From Candidatus Bathyarchaeota archaeon BA2 (GTDB lineage: Archaea; Thermoproteota; Bathyarchaeia; Bathyarchaeales; Bathyarchaeaceae), in contig LIHK01000054.1 in assembly GCA_001399795.1 (NCBI GenBank), positions 375-52,931 on the forward strand: DNA of 52,557 nt. The letters are read 5' to 3'. The notes beneath the pieces are model-generated. The model saw only the letters and a program-made list of their open reading frames with translations, was not told where the DNA came from and searched no databases. How positions within the stretch are numbered: the stretch's first letter is position 1; the number at the start of each line of letters is the position of its first letter. Shown here one piece after another: positions 8,206-16,341 of this stretch. The position numbers and the translations under genes were made by a program.

Positions 8206-8341
8206 GCGAGTCCCATCCCTAATCTAACGATTTAGACACTCAATTAATTTTCCGTTGCTTTGCTCGTAGCCGCGAAACCGTAAACCATTTTATGAAGTCG
8301 ACAGCTTAATTCAGAATCAAAGTCGGCTGGGTTGATCCACA

Positions 8342-8458
8342 TTGACGATTAAGGCAGTAATCTTCGACCTCGACGGAACCATCACACCCTTCAACATCGA
8401 CTATATGGCCGCTAGGGCTGAAATTATATATAGTGCTAAACCGAAAGGAAATAACTGA
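8342..8458 (+). pseudogene. Truncated HAD-superfamily hydrolase (N-terminal stub)
   Basis: A TTG-started frame of 38 codons begins with IKAVIFDLDGTITPFNIDY, the unmistakable HAD motif I (DxDGT). It runs only to AARAEIIYSAKPKGNN and stops. HAD phosphatases are about 200 aa or more and need motifs II-IV, none of which follow. The next gene (V4R) begins 25 nt later, so most of the HAD gene has been deleted at or near its junction with that gene. Confidence 0.65.
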
Positions 8459-8483
8459 TTTATCAGAAGGAGTTTGTTAAAAA

Positions 8484-8939
8484 TTGCCAGAGAAAAGTTC
8501 CTCCTTCGAATTTGTGACATTCAATGACATGGCATCTGCTTTAGAACTGATTTTTTCTCCTTCAGCAGCTTCCGTGATTCTGTTTACAGCGGCAGTTAGG
8601 TGTGGTACACAATGGTATAACAGAATGAAGAAAAAATTTGGGACAAATGAGGAAGCTCTCCGTATTCTTTCCGAAGAGAAAAAAGAAGAGAATTGGGGGA
8701 AACTGTCTTTTCGGGATGTTGACTTTGTAAATGGGTCAGGAAAAATTATAGTTGAAGACGCTTTTGAAACCGTGGCACGTAAGGCAGGGAAAAGCCGAAA
8801 AGCCGGTCAGCCTTGCTGCAACTTTTTAAGAGGTTTCCTGTCGGGTTTCCTTTCAGAACTTTTTGAAAAATCCATAACGGTTACCGAAGAAAAGTGTGCT
8901 GGAATGGGAAACGAACACTGTGAATTCACATTTAAGTAG
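8484..8939 (+). CDS. V4R-domain protein
   Basis: 151 aa, TTG start preceded by AGAAGGAG. The C-terminal half has the V4R (4-vinyl reductase) signature: a helical GFLSGFLSELF segment, then TVTEEKCAGMGNEHCEFTF with its conserved C-x-G-x-x-x-C-x-F. The N-terminal part (LELIFSPSAASVILFTAAVRCGTQWYNRM) is the usual helical lead. V4R domains bind small hydrophobic ligands in bacteriochlorophyll, phenol-degradation and archaeal regulatory proteins. No effector domain is attached, so it may act as a ligand-sensing partner. It is a single gene next to a HAD stub. Confidence 0.75.
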   Translation: MPEKSSSFEFVTFNDMASALELIFSPSAASVILFTAAVRCGTQWYNRMKKKFGTNEEALRILSEEKKEENWGKLSFRDVDFVNGSGKIIVEDAFETVARKAGKSRKAGQPCCNFLRGFLSGFLSELFEKSITVTEEKCAGMGNEHCEFTFK

Positions 8940-9047
8940 AGAATAAAGGAAGGAATGCGTTCTTATAGTTTTCAACATCCCCTGCGCATTTGCGGCACAT
9001 AAAATTCAGACAAATATTCTTAAACCGACGGTGACTAAACTAATGCT

Positions 9048-9734
9048 ATGAAGGAGAAATTTGTTAGATTTGGTGAGTATGGGTTAGCGAGTGTGCTTCA
9101 TTCTCCTAATGAGAAGGCATCAGCCTGCGTTATTACCTGTCACGGTTTGTACAGCAGCAAGGACAGCGAAAAATATGTTAGTATTGGTCGTAGGTTTTGT
9201 GAAGAAGGCCTAGCGGTTTTGAGGTTTGATTTCAGGGGTTGTGGAGAAAGTGGAGGCGTGTTTGAAGAGACTTCTCTAACTGGCAGAATAGAAGATTTAG
9301 AATTGGCTCTGGACTTTGTGGAGGAACAAGGCTACGAAAGTGTAGGGGTGATGGGAAGCAGCTTAGACGGAACAGTCTCAATATTAGTGGCTGCAAAGGA
9401 TAAAAGAATTAAAGCCTTAGTGACTTGGGCTACTCCCTGCTATCTTAATGAATTGTTTCGAGGGGAAATAATCAAAGGTTTTGAGAAGCTTAGGCAGGAT
9501 GTTAACAACTATGATGTGGTTAAGGCTGTGAAAAATATGCATTGCCCTATCCTGATTGTTCACGGCAGCTCAGACGAACAGGTGCCTCTTTCTCATGCTG
9601 ATGTACTGTACGAAAATGCAAACGAACCTAAGGACATCCAGATAATTGAGGGCGCAGACCATAGGCTTACTAATCTACTCCATAGAGAGAAAGCTACTGA
9701 ACTAACTTTGAATTGGTTTAAAAAATATCTATGA
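9048..9734 (+). CDS. Alpha/beta hydrolase
   Basis: 228 aa, usual length. Oxyanion-hole segment TCHGLYSSKDSEKY near residue 27, RFDFRGCGESGG, nucleophile elbow GSSLDG (serine near residue 105), acid in HGSSDEQVPLSHAD and His in GADHRLT complete the catalytic triad. It resembles small serine esterases and acyl-peptidase-like hydrolases. The substrate is not predictable. It lies 46 nt upstream of the nuclease gene on the same strand and may be co-transcribed with it. Confidence 0.85.
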   Translation: MKEKFVRFGEYGLASVLHSPNEKASACVITCHGLYSSKDSEKYVSIGRRFCEEGLAVLRFDFRGCGESGGVFEETSLTGRIEDLELALDFVEEQGYESVGVMGSSLDGTVSILVAAKDKRIKALVTWATPCYLNELFRGEIIKGFEKLRQDVNNYDVVKAVKNMHCPILIVHGSSDEQVPLSHADVLYENANEPKDIQIIEGADHRLTNLLHREKATELTLNWFKKYL

Positions 9735-9780
9735 ATGATTATGGAGAATATAACTGAAATTAGGCGTGAGTTGAGGGATC

Positions 9781-10485
9781 ATGTCTGGAACAGAAACTTT
9801 ACTACCATATATTAAGGAACATAAAAAGGAAGAACAACCCACCATCATCGTGGACAGTCGTGAAGCGAGTACAGCTCCGAAAATTATCAAGGGACTAAAG
9901 GAGCATGGCGCCGAAATTAGCATACGAGCCCTTGAGAAGGGTGATTACATCATCTCAGACTTGTGCGCCTTTGAAAGGAAAACCGTTCATGATTTCGTCT
10001 ATACGCTTACTAGGCGATATCTATTTGAGCAGTTGTTCAAACTAAAAGAAGTCTACGCTAAGCCTTTCATCCTTATAGAGGGATACTTGCCCATCATCTA
10101 CAAATTCAGCAAAATCCAGCCAGCCTCGGTTTGGGGAGCCGTGTTCGCCCTAGCCAAGCAAGGAATCTTCATGGTCCAGACAACCAGCCACAAGGAAACA
10201 ATAGACTTCCTCTACACAGCTGCAAGACAAGAGCAGATAGTTGAGAAGAGAATTCCAGTCGTTCACCCAGTGAAGAAAATCGAAACCTTGGCTGAGGCTC
10301 AGATATTTTTTATGGCCAGCCTCCCAAACATAGGCAGAGAAAAAGCCATAGCCATCCTAAAATCTTATCAGGCTCCCCTAAACGCCCTAATAAACGTAGA
10401 TCAATGGCCAAGGGATGTCCACGGTTTGGGACCAAAAATCGCCGAGAAAGTGAAGCAAGTTATACACGAGCCTTATGAGAAGTGA
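9781..10485 (+). CDS. ERCC4/XPF-type nuclease with HhH
   Basis: 234 aa. The ERCC4 nuclease fold occupies about residues 15-150: VDSREAS, LEKGDYIISDLCAFERKTVHDF with the GDY...ERK..D active-site pattern, and a PFILIEG strand. A C-terminal helix-hairpin-helix region (about 175-230; LPNIGREKAIAILKSY, VHGLGPKIAEKVKQV) would bind DNA. This matches the helicase-free XPF/Mus81 nucleases of many Thermoproteota, which cut branched or flap DNA. Thermoproteal homologues usually work with PCNA, but no clear C-terminal PIP motif is visible. Confidence 0.88.
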   Translation: MSGTETLLPYIKEHKKEEQPTIIVDSREASTAPKIIKGLKEHGAEISIRALEKGDYIISDLCAFERKTVHDFVYTLTRRYLFEQLFKLKEVYAKPFILIEGYLPIIYKFSKIQPASVWGAVFALAKQGIFMVQTTSHKETIDFLYTAARQEQIVEKRIPVVHPVKKIETLAEAQIFFMASLPNIGREKAIAILKSYQAPLNALINVDQWPRDVHGLGPKIAEKVKQVIHEPYEK

Positions 10486-10984
10486 AGTGAAGCTAGAGTC
10501 CCAGATTCCTTTGGGTTATCCCCTTCCCATGACCGTTCCAGCTGGATTAATCTCAGTTCTATGACGTTATAAGAAGTAGAAAAGCTAAAATAAACGGTCT
10601 ATTTTGCGCCTGGAGATAATTTAAGTATTCGCTGTTCACGGTCGAGAGCTTGTTCTTTAATTCATTTACGTAGTCTACAAAGCTGTAGCTCCTCTTTGTT
10701 TTATAATCATTTACTTCAAATGAAACCTTAAACAGAATTACATCTTAAAAAATTCGCCTTCTACGGAAAGGAGTCCTTTTTACTTTTTCTGACATTTCAA
10801 CGCCTCACATTTTCCTTAATATACTCTCGACTATACTCAGCTGGGTAAACTCCTGTCGTAAACGTTCTGCTTCGTTTGGTTAATTCAGAGACGAACAGAT
10901 GTTTTTGCGCAAGAGTTTCGGTGGAAGAAGTTAAAGCGTTAAAACTGCTACCTGTTGATTGGTTTAAACGTTGAGGAAACCGGA
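10486..10984. other. Intergenic region without a supported gene
   Basis: About 500 nt, AT-rich. The minus strand has an open stretch of roughly 50 codons (ending EYSREYIKENVRR at about 10813) with no start codon and no recognisable family. It could be a gene remnant. No RNA gene or repeat seen. Confidence 0.3.
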
Positions 10985-12088
10985 ATGTCGCTTACTCAAA
11001 GTTTGGAGGAGTTACTCCACTTCTTAGAGAAGTTAAAGCCAGCAAAGAAGTTCAGCGTAGTTGTTATGCCTGACTTTTTCTTAGATCGCCTAGTGACATA
11101 CGAGGGAGACGTTAAGCATTTTTCTAGAGCCGTAGCTGAGGTTGCTGGGCGTAAGGGAGGAAGCATCCACGGTATTAAGCAACTTGAGCTGAGGGGTGGA
11201 AACGCAGCCAACACCGCGGCAGCTTTAGCTGCCTTGGGTGCCCAAGTTTACCCCATTCTTGATACGAGTCCGCTAGGGCTTCATTTGCTCAAGTTTTATC
11301 TCGGCCCTTTTGGGGTTGACCTTTCCCACGTGAAAACTAGTGGCAGGATGTCGCTAACCACGGCTATAGAGCTAAACCATGAAGGTGAAAGAGTTAACGT
11401 AATGATGAGTGATCTTGGGTCCCTTTCGGAATTCGGTTTAGACAACATTACCCCAAAGGATTTCCAAGTCTTGCGGGAAGCCAACTACGTATGTATTTTC
11501 CACTGGGCTGGAACTAGGCGTTGGGGAACCAAGTTGGCTGAAGGAATTTTTAGTTACGTTAGGAAGGAGGGAAAGGGCAAAACCTACTACGACACTGCAG
11601 ATCCAAGTCCAAAGAAAGAAGGCGTCTCAGAGCTTGTCGAGAAGATTCTCTCAGGAAAACTTGTTGACATCTTCAGCGTCAACGAGAGCGAAGCCTTTTG
11701 TTACGCCTGCCAGCTTGATAAAAAGGTAGGCAGCCTTCGAAAAACAATGAAACTCGACGAATTAGCCAAGGAATGCGCCAGAATCTTAGCAAAAAATCTT
11801 TCAGCCCGGATTGACCTTCACACAACAACCTTCGCTGGGTCACTCATCAGAGACTCGGAAGTCATGGTGCCAGCCTTTAAAGTTTCTGTTTTGAGGGCTA
11901 CCGGGGCTGGAGACGCTTGGAACGCTGGGAACATTTTTGGCGACGCCCTTGGTCTTCCAACCTCTTGCAGGCTGACTTTGGCAAACGCTGTGGCTGCGTG
12001 TTATATTTCGAGTCCGGTTGGTGAGCACCCCACATTACCCAAGTTAGTTGATTTTTGCTCCAAACAATTGCAGAAGATCAAAGGTTAG
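10985..12088 (+). CDS. PfkB-family carbohydrate kinase
   Basis: The track ORF starts at a TTG (10955), but ATG 10985 is preceded by GAGG at the right distance and is chosen here, giving 367 aa. The ribokinase/PfkB fold is shown by LRGGNAANTAAALAALGA (substrate side), the NESEAFCYA segment, and VLRATGAGDAWNAGN, whose GAGD aspartate is the catalytic base. The family phosphorylates sugars or nucleosides. It lies convergent with nagA, overlapping by 4 nt, and next to phosphohexomutase and nucleotidylyltransferase genes, so an amino-sugar or hexose substrate is plausible. This is inferred from context. Confidence 0.83.
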   Translation: MSLTQSLEELLHFLEKLKPAKKFSVVVMPDFFLDRLVTYEGDVKHFSRAVAEVAGRKGGSIHGIKQLELRGGNAANTAAALAALGAQVYPILDTSPLGLHLLKFYLGPFGVDLSHVKTSGRMSLTTAIELNHEGERVNVMMSDLGSLSEFGLDNITPKDFQVLREANYVCIFHWAGTRRWGTKLAEGIFSYVRKEGKGKTYYDTADPSPKKEGVSELVEKILSGKLVDIFSVNESEAFCYACQLDKKVGSLRKTMKLDELAKECARILAKNLSARIDLHTTTFAGSLIRDSEVMVPAFKVSVLRATGAGDAWNAGNIFGDALGLPTSCRLTLANAVAACYISSPVGEHPTLPKLVDFCSKQLQKIKG

Positions 12089-13251
12089 ACTTTGTACACA
12101 ACTTTTCCTTTCACTATGGTTACGTAAACGTTAACCTCACCGTCAATTATCACGATATCAGCATCTTTACCCGGCTCTAAACTTCCCTTTTTCTTGTCAA
12201 CGCTGATAGCCACCGCGGGGTTTATGGTCGCCATTTTTATCGCCGTTCTTAACGGTGTCCCAACAGATTTCATTGTGTTCCTCACGGCTTCATCCATGGT
12301 TAGGGTGCTTCCAGCAAGTTCACCTGATTCCAGTCTGCAAACACCCTTTTCCACGGTAACGTTCTGTTTACCAAGCTTGTATTTGCCGTTAGGCATGCCA
12401 GCGGCTTGGATAGCATCTGTTACTAGAACAACTTTATTCGTCCCTTTCGTTTTCACCAACAGTTTCATCGCAACTGGATGCATATGGATGTTGTCGGGAA
12501 TTAGCTCCGTCGTTAATTCGTCGTGGACAAGAACTGCGCCCAATATACCGGGCTCTCTATGGTGAAAACTTCTCATTTCGTTGAAGGTGTGGGCAGCATG
12601 TGTAACGCCAAGTTCGATTGCGTTCATGGCTTCTTGGTAAGTGGCGTTGGAGTGCCCTATCGAGGCCACTATACCAAGTTTTGCAAGTTGTTTTATCAAC
12701 TCTTCTGATCCATTAACTTCAGGAGCCAATGTTACAATCTTTATTGTACGATTCGCCACCTCCAACAATTCATCAACCTCGTCTAATGAAGGAGGTCTAA
12801 CATACTCTGCGTCGTGAGCCCCGCGTTTCTCAAGGTTAATGTATGGACCTTCCAAGTGGACTCCCAAAACCTCTGCGCCCTCGGTTCCCCTTTCCATTAC
12901 CGTCTTAACAGCCCTAACAGCCCTTAACAGATCACCACGCGATGCGGAAACCGTTGTGGGAAGAAACGCCGTGGTTCCGTGACTTGCCACAAATTTCGCT
13001 AGTTCGTTAATGGCCTCATAGGAGACCTCCATGACGTCTCTTCCTCTGCCGCCGTGAATGTGAATGTCGATAAAGCCTGGTGCCACAGTTTTGTCTGAAG
13101 CGTCTATCGCCTTTGCCTCTTTCGGCATTTTTACGTCGCTTTCTTTACCAACCGCAGTGATTTTTTTATCCTCAAAAATGACTACACCATTTTTTATTGT
13201 TTTAAACGGTGTTATTATCGTGCCATTTTTAATTACGGTAATCTTTCTCAT
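12085..13251 (-). CDS. nagA: N-acetylglucosamine-6-phosphate deacetylase
   Basis: 388 aa, typical length. Amidohydrolase fold with GFIDIHIHGGRGRD (metal-binding HxH), LGVHLEGPYINLEKRGAHD (catalytic-site Glu and substrate loop), IGHSNATYQEA and HTFNEMRSFHHREPG histidines, VTDAIQAAG with the catalytic Asp, and a C-terminal KGSLEPGKDADIVII. It removes acetate from GlcNAc-6-phosphate, giving glucosamine-6-phosphate for glycolysis or cell-surface sugar synthesis. Its 3' end overlaps the PfkB kinase gene by 4 nt on the opposite strand. It is divergent from the phosphohexomutase, about 155 nt apart. Confidence 0.92.
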   Translation of the reverse strand: MRKITVIKNGTIITPFKTIKNGVVIFEDKKITAVGKESDVKMPKEAKAIDASDKTVAPGFIDIHIHGGRGRDVMEVSYEAINELAKFVASHGTTAFLPTTVSASRGDLLRAVRAVKTVMERGTEGAEVLGVHLEGPYINLEKRGAHDAEYVRPPSLDEVDELLEVANRTIKIVTLAPEVNGSEELIKQLAKLGIVASIGHSNATYQEAMNAIELGVTHAAHTFNEMRSFHHREPGILGAVLVHDELTTELIPDNIHMHPVAMKLLVKTKGTNKVVLVTDAIQAAGMPNGKYKLGKQNVTVEKGVCRLESGELAGSTLTMDEAVRNTMKSVGTPLRTAIKMATINPAVAISVDKKKGSLEPGKDADIVIIDGEVNVYVTIVKGKVVYKV

Positions 13252-13407
13252 TTGGCCTCATCCCTACTTAGACTCAAAGGCGCAGTTTATACTAATCATT
13301 TACCCCCAAAAAATTGGAGATAGAAACAATGAAAGAATTGCTTACGCCAACACAAAGCATTATTTAAGTAATTCCTCAAGAATAAATCTGGGAAGTTGTG
13401 TGGCGGA

Positions 13408-14766
13408 ATGGTGAACTTTAACAAAATTTTTAGGGCTTACGACATAAGAGGCGTCTTCGGTGAAAACCTCACCGACAAAGTTGCAACTAAACTTGGAGCG
13501 GCTTTCGCAGCTTTTTTAGGAGAAAACAAAGAAGTGTTGGTTGCCAGAGACGTCAGATTAAGCGGAGAAACCCTTAGAAAAGCTCTGGTTTCTGGTCTAG
13601 TTTCTGGCTGCAACGTTACTGATATCGGCGTCGTCCCAACACCTCTACTCTATTTTTCAATAAACCGTCTTCAAAAGGATGCTGGGATCATCGTTACGGC
13701 ATCCCATAACCCACCGGAATGGAATGGCTTCAAGTTATTCTGGCAGAGGGGATGCATTTATGGAAATGACATGGAAAGAATCAAACAGATAGCTAAAAAA
13801 ATTGACCTTAAAAAGCTAGGCAGAAAAAGGGGCAAATTAACCAGGTACGAGGGGATAATCCAAGAATACATGAATTTTGTTCAAAATAAAATAAAAATTG
13901 AAAAAGAACTTAAGGTAGTGACTGACACGGCAAACGGCACGTGTGGATTGCTGGTTCCGTCCCTTTTTAAGCGGCTAGGATGTAAGGTTTTGACTTTGAA
14001 CGAAAATCCGGATGGCACATTTCCAGCCCACCTGCCAGAACCAAAGGAAGAGACCTTAGTTGAATTAAAGGAGGAAGTAGTAAAGAATGAGGCAGACTTT
14101 GGGGTAGGATACGATGGAGATGGAGATAGAGCAGTTTTCGTCGATGAAAAGGGAAACATAATCCCCGGCGATTTGGTTTTGCTGGTCTTTGCCAAGGATG
14201 TTCTTCAAAAAAGCAAAGGCGGAAAGATAGTTTACGAACTGAGTTGTTCCATGGCTGTTGAAGAATACGTGAAACGACACGGCGGAATTCCAATAGTTGA
14301 AAGGGTTGGCCACACGTTTATCATGGACAAGATGATTGAAGAAAATGCCCTGTTGGGAGGTGAAAAAAGCAGCCACTTCTATTTTTCTGAATGCTATGGA
14401 GTGGATGACGCAATTTTTGCAAGCCTAAGGATGGCTGAAATACTCTCCAAGAGCGAACTGAAACTCTCAGAGATCGTTGACTCCCTGCCTAAGTACCCTT
14501 CAATCTATGAGAAAAACTTTGACTGCCCGGATGACCTAAAATTCCTTGTCATCGAAAAGTTAAGATCCAAGTTTAAGGATTACGGCCTAAAGTTTCTGGA
14601 CATGGATGGAGTAAAGCTGTTAGATGAAGATGGTTGGGTTCTCTTGAGACCCTCCAACACCGAACCAATTATAAGAGTTACCGCTGAAGCGAGAACCGAA
14701 GAAAAACTTAAGGAACTCTACGAACTCGCGGAGAAAGAATTAAAGCAAGCCATGAAGGGTGGTTAA
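13408..14766 (+). CDS. Phosphohexomutase (phosphoglucosamine/phosphomannomutase)
   Basis: The track start is a TTG (13396). ATG 13408, giving MVNFNKIFRAYDIRG, is preferred and matches the family N-terminus; 452 aa. Domains in order: phosphoserine loop VTASHNPPEWNGFK, metal-binding loop GYDGDGDRAVF, sugar-binding GGEKSSHFYF and phosphate-binding RPSNTEPIIRV. It interconverts hexose-6-phosphate and hexose-1-phosphate. The neighbouring NagA and GlmU-like genes favour glucosamine phosphate (GlmM role), but archaeal members often accept several sugars. It is immediately followed by the nucleotidylyltransferase with no gap, so the two act in sequence. A TATA-like TTATTTAAG lies about 50 nt upstream. 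Confidence 0.9.
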   Translation: MVNFNKIFRAYDIRGVFGENLTDKVATKLGAAFAAFLGENKEVLVARDVRLSGETLRKALVSGLVSGCNVTDIGVVPTPLLYFSINRLQKDAGIIVTASHNPPEWNGFKLFWQRGCIYGNDMERIKQIAKKIDLKKLGRKRGKLTRYEGIIQEYMNFVQNKIKIEKELKVVTDTANGTCGLLVPSLFKRLGCKVLTLNENPDGTFPAHLPEPKEETLVELKEEVVKNEADFGVGYDGDGDRAVFVDEKGNIIPGDLVLLVFAKDVLQKSKGGKIVYELSCSMAVEEYVKRHGGIPIVERVGHTFIMDKMIEENALLGGEKSSHFYFSECYGVDDAIFASLRMAEILSKSELKLSEIVDSLPKYPSIYEKNFDCPDDLKFLVIEKLRSKFKDYGLKFLDMDGVKLLDEDGWVLLRPSNTEPIIRVTAEARTEEKLKELYELAEKELKQAMKGG

Positions 14767-16065
14767 TTGCAAACGGTTATACTTGCTGGCGGAACAGGAA
14801 AAAGGGTTTTTCCCTTAGCAGTGAACAAACCAAAACCCATGTTCAAAATTTTGGGAAAACCCCTAATTCAACACGTTATCGAAACCGTGAAAGAAGCTGG
14901 TTTAAAAGATTTTATAATCGTGATAGGCCACAACGGAGAGCAGATTAAAGACTACTTAGCAGATGGCAGCCAACTTGGGGTTAGCATAGAGTATACGGTT
15001 CAAAAAGAAGCCTTAGGAATGGCAAACGCCCTTGAAACCACAAAGGATTTAGTGAAAGACAATTTCTTCGTTGTTAACGCCGACGACATTTTTGAAAGTT
15101 CGCTGATAAAGGGAATGACCAAGCAATTCAAGAAAAGCGGCGCAGAAATAATTCTGTCCTGTAAACCTGTTGAAGAAACATGGAAGTTCGGTATAATTCA
15201 AATAGAGAATGACAAAGTAACAAAGTTTGTTGAAAAGCCGCCGAAAGGGCAGGAGCCAAGTAACATGGCTGTTGTCGGAGTGTACGTACTGACCAAGAAA
15301 ATCTTTGACTACTATAAAAAAATTCCAGTATCAGACCACCAATACGAAGACGCAATCCAAAGATTCATCGAAGACAAAAACATGGTTAGAGCCGTCAGCT
15401 ATGATGGGTTTTTCGCGGGCTACAAATACCCTTGGGACCTTTTCTCCATAAATGAGTATCTAATGGATACCCACGTAAAGAAACAGACTATTGAAGGTGG
15501 TGTGGATGTTTCGGAAAGGGCGCAGGTTGAAGGGAACGTTTGGATTCAACGGGGAACTAGAATTCTTGAGGGTGCCTGTATAAGAGGACCATGCTACATC
15601 GGTTCAAACAGCCTCATCGGAAACAACTCTCTGGTTCGAGATTATTCTTCCGTAGGCAACAATTGTGTCGTAGGTTTTTCAACAGAAATCAAACACTCCT
15701 TAATCGGCGACAACTGCTGGTTCCACACAAACTATATAGGCGATTCAGTAATCTCTGACAACTGCCTCTTCGGCGCCGGAACCATAACCGCAAACTTCAG
15801 GTTTGACGAGAAGAATGTCAAGTTGAGAATAGAAGGCAAGGAGGTAGATTCCGGCACAGACAAACTAGGCGCCATAGTAGGGGACAACTGCAAAACTGGT
15901 ATCAACGCTTGTCTTTCACCAGGCACAAGAATTGGCCCCCATAGTATTGTTGGGCCTGGGGTGAACTTGCAAGGCGATCTTGAACCAGGTAAAATAATTT
16001 TCATAGATAGGAAAAGTTACGTTGTGACGGAGAATAGGATAACAATTTCTTCCGAGAAGAAATGA
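14767..16065 (+). CDS. GlmU-like sugar-1-phosphate nucleotidylyltransferase/acetyltransferase
   Basis: 432 aa with a TTG start directly after the upstream TAA. The N-terminal nucleotidyltransferase (about 1-235) has VILAGGTGKRVFPLAVNKPK, VVNADDIFES (metal Asp) and VEKPPKG. The C-terminal half is a left-handed beta-helix of hexapeptide repeats (IRGPCYIGSNSLIGNNSLV, VIGD-type turns), ending GTRIGPHSIVGPGV. The layout is that of archaeal bifunctional GlmU-like enzymes that make UDP-GlcNAc or other NDP-sugars from the mutase product. Acetyltransferase activity is inferred from the family layout. Translational coupling with the mutase gene is likely. Confidence 0.9.
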   Translation: MQTVILAGGTGKRVFPLAVNKPKPMFKILGKPLIQHVIETVKEAGLKDFIIVIGHNGEQIKDYLADGSQLGVSIEYTVQKEALGMANALETTKDLVKDNFFVVNADDIFESSLIKGMTKQFKKSGAEIILSCKPVEETWKFGIIQIENDKVTKFVEKPPKGQEPSNMAVVGVYVLTKKIFDYYKKIPVSDHQYEDAIQRFIEDKNMVRAVSYDGFFAGYKYPWDLFSINEYLMDTHVKKQTIEGGVDVSERAQVEGNVWIQRGTRILEGACIRGPCYIGSNSLIGNNSLVRDYSSVGNNCVVGFSTEIKHSLIGDNCWFHTNYIGDSVISDNCLFGAGTITANFRFDEKNVKLRIEGKEVDSGTDKLGAIVGDNCKTGINACLSPGTRIGPHSIVGPGVNLQGDLEPGKIIFIDRKSYVVTENRITISSEKK

Positions 16066-16341
16066 GAATTGGTGAAAAAGTTGATGAAATATAAATGAAA
16101 TGGTACGAGTAGTGTCGGCACTGTCTTTTAGTATGCCCCTTCTTCAGTTTGTCCAAATACTCCTTAACATACAGGAAAATCTTATTTCGTGTTTTTTCAT
16201 GTGCTGGGCTTGTTCTGTTTGATAAGTTACTCAAAGGGCTCTATGTCAACTTCTAGCCGAAAACAACAAAACGCAAATTATAACTATCCTTATCTCATAT
16301 TCTCTCTTTAACCGTTAATCGTAATTGTTGGAGGAGCAAGA

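Noticed and set aside
10730-10950. Minus-strand open stretches, including one reading MSEKVKRTPFRRRRIF, as small genes
   Set aside because: Very short or without a start codon; no recognisable family. Kept only as a note on the intergenic region.
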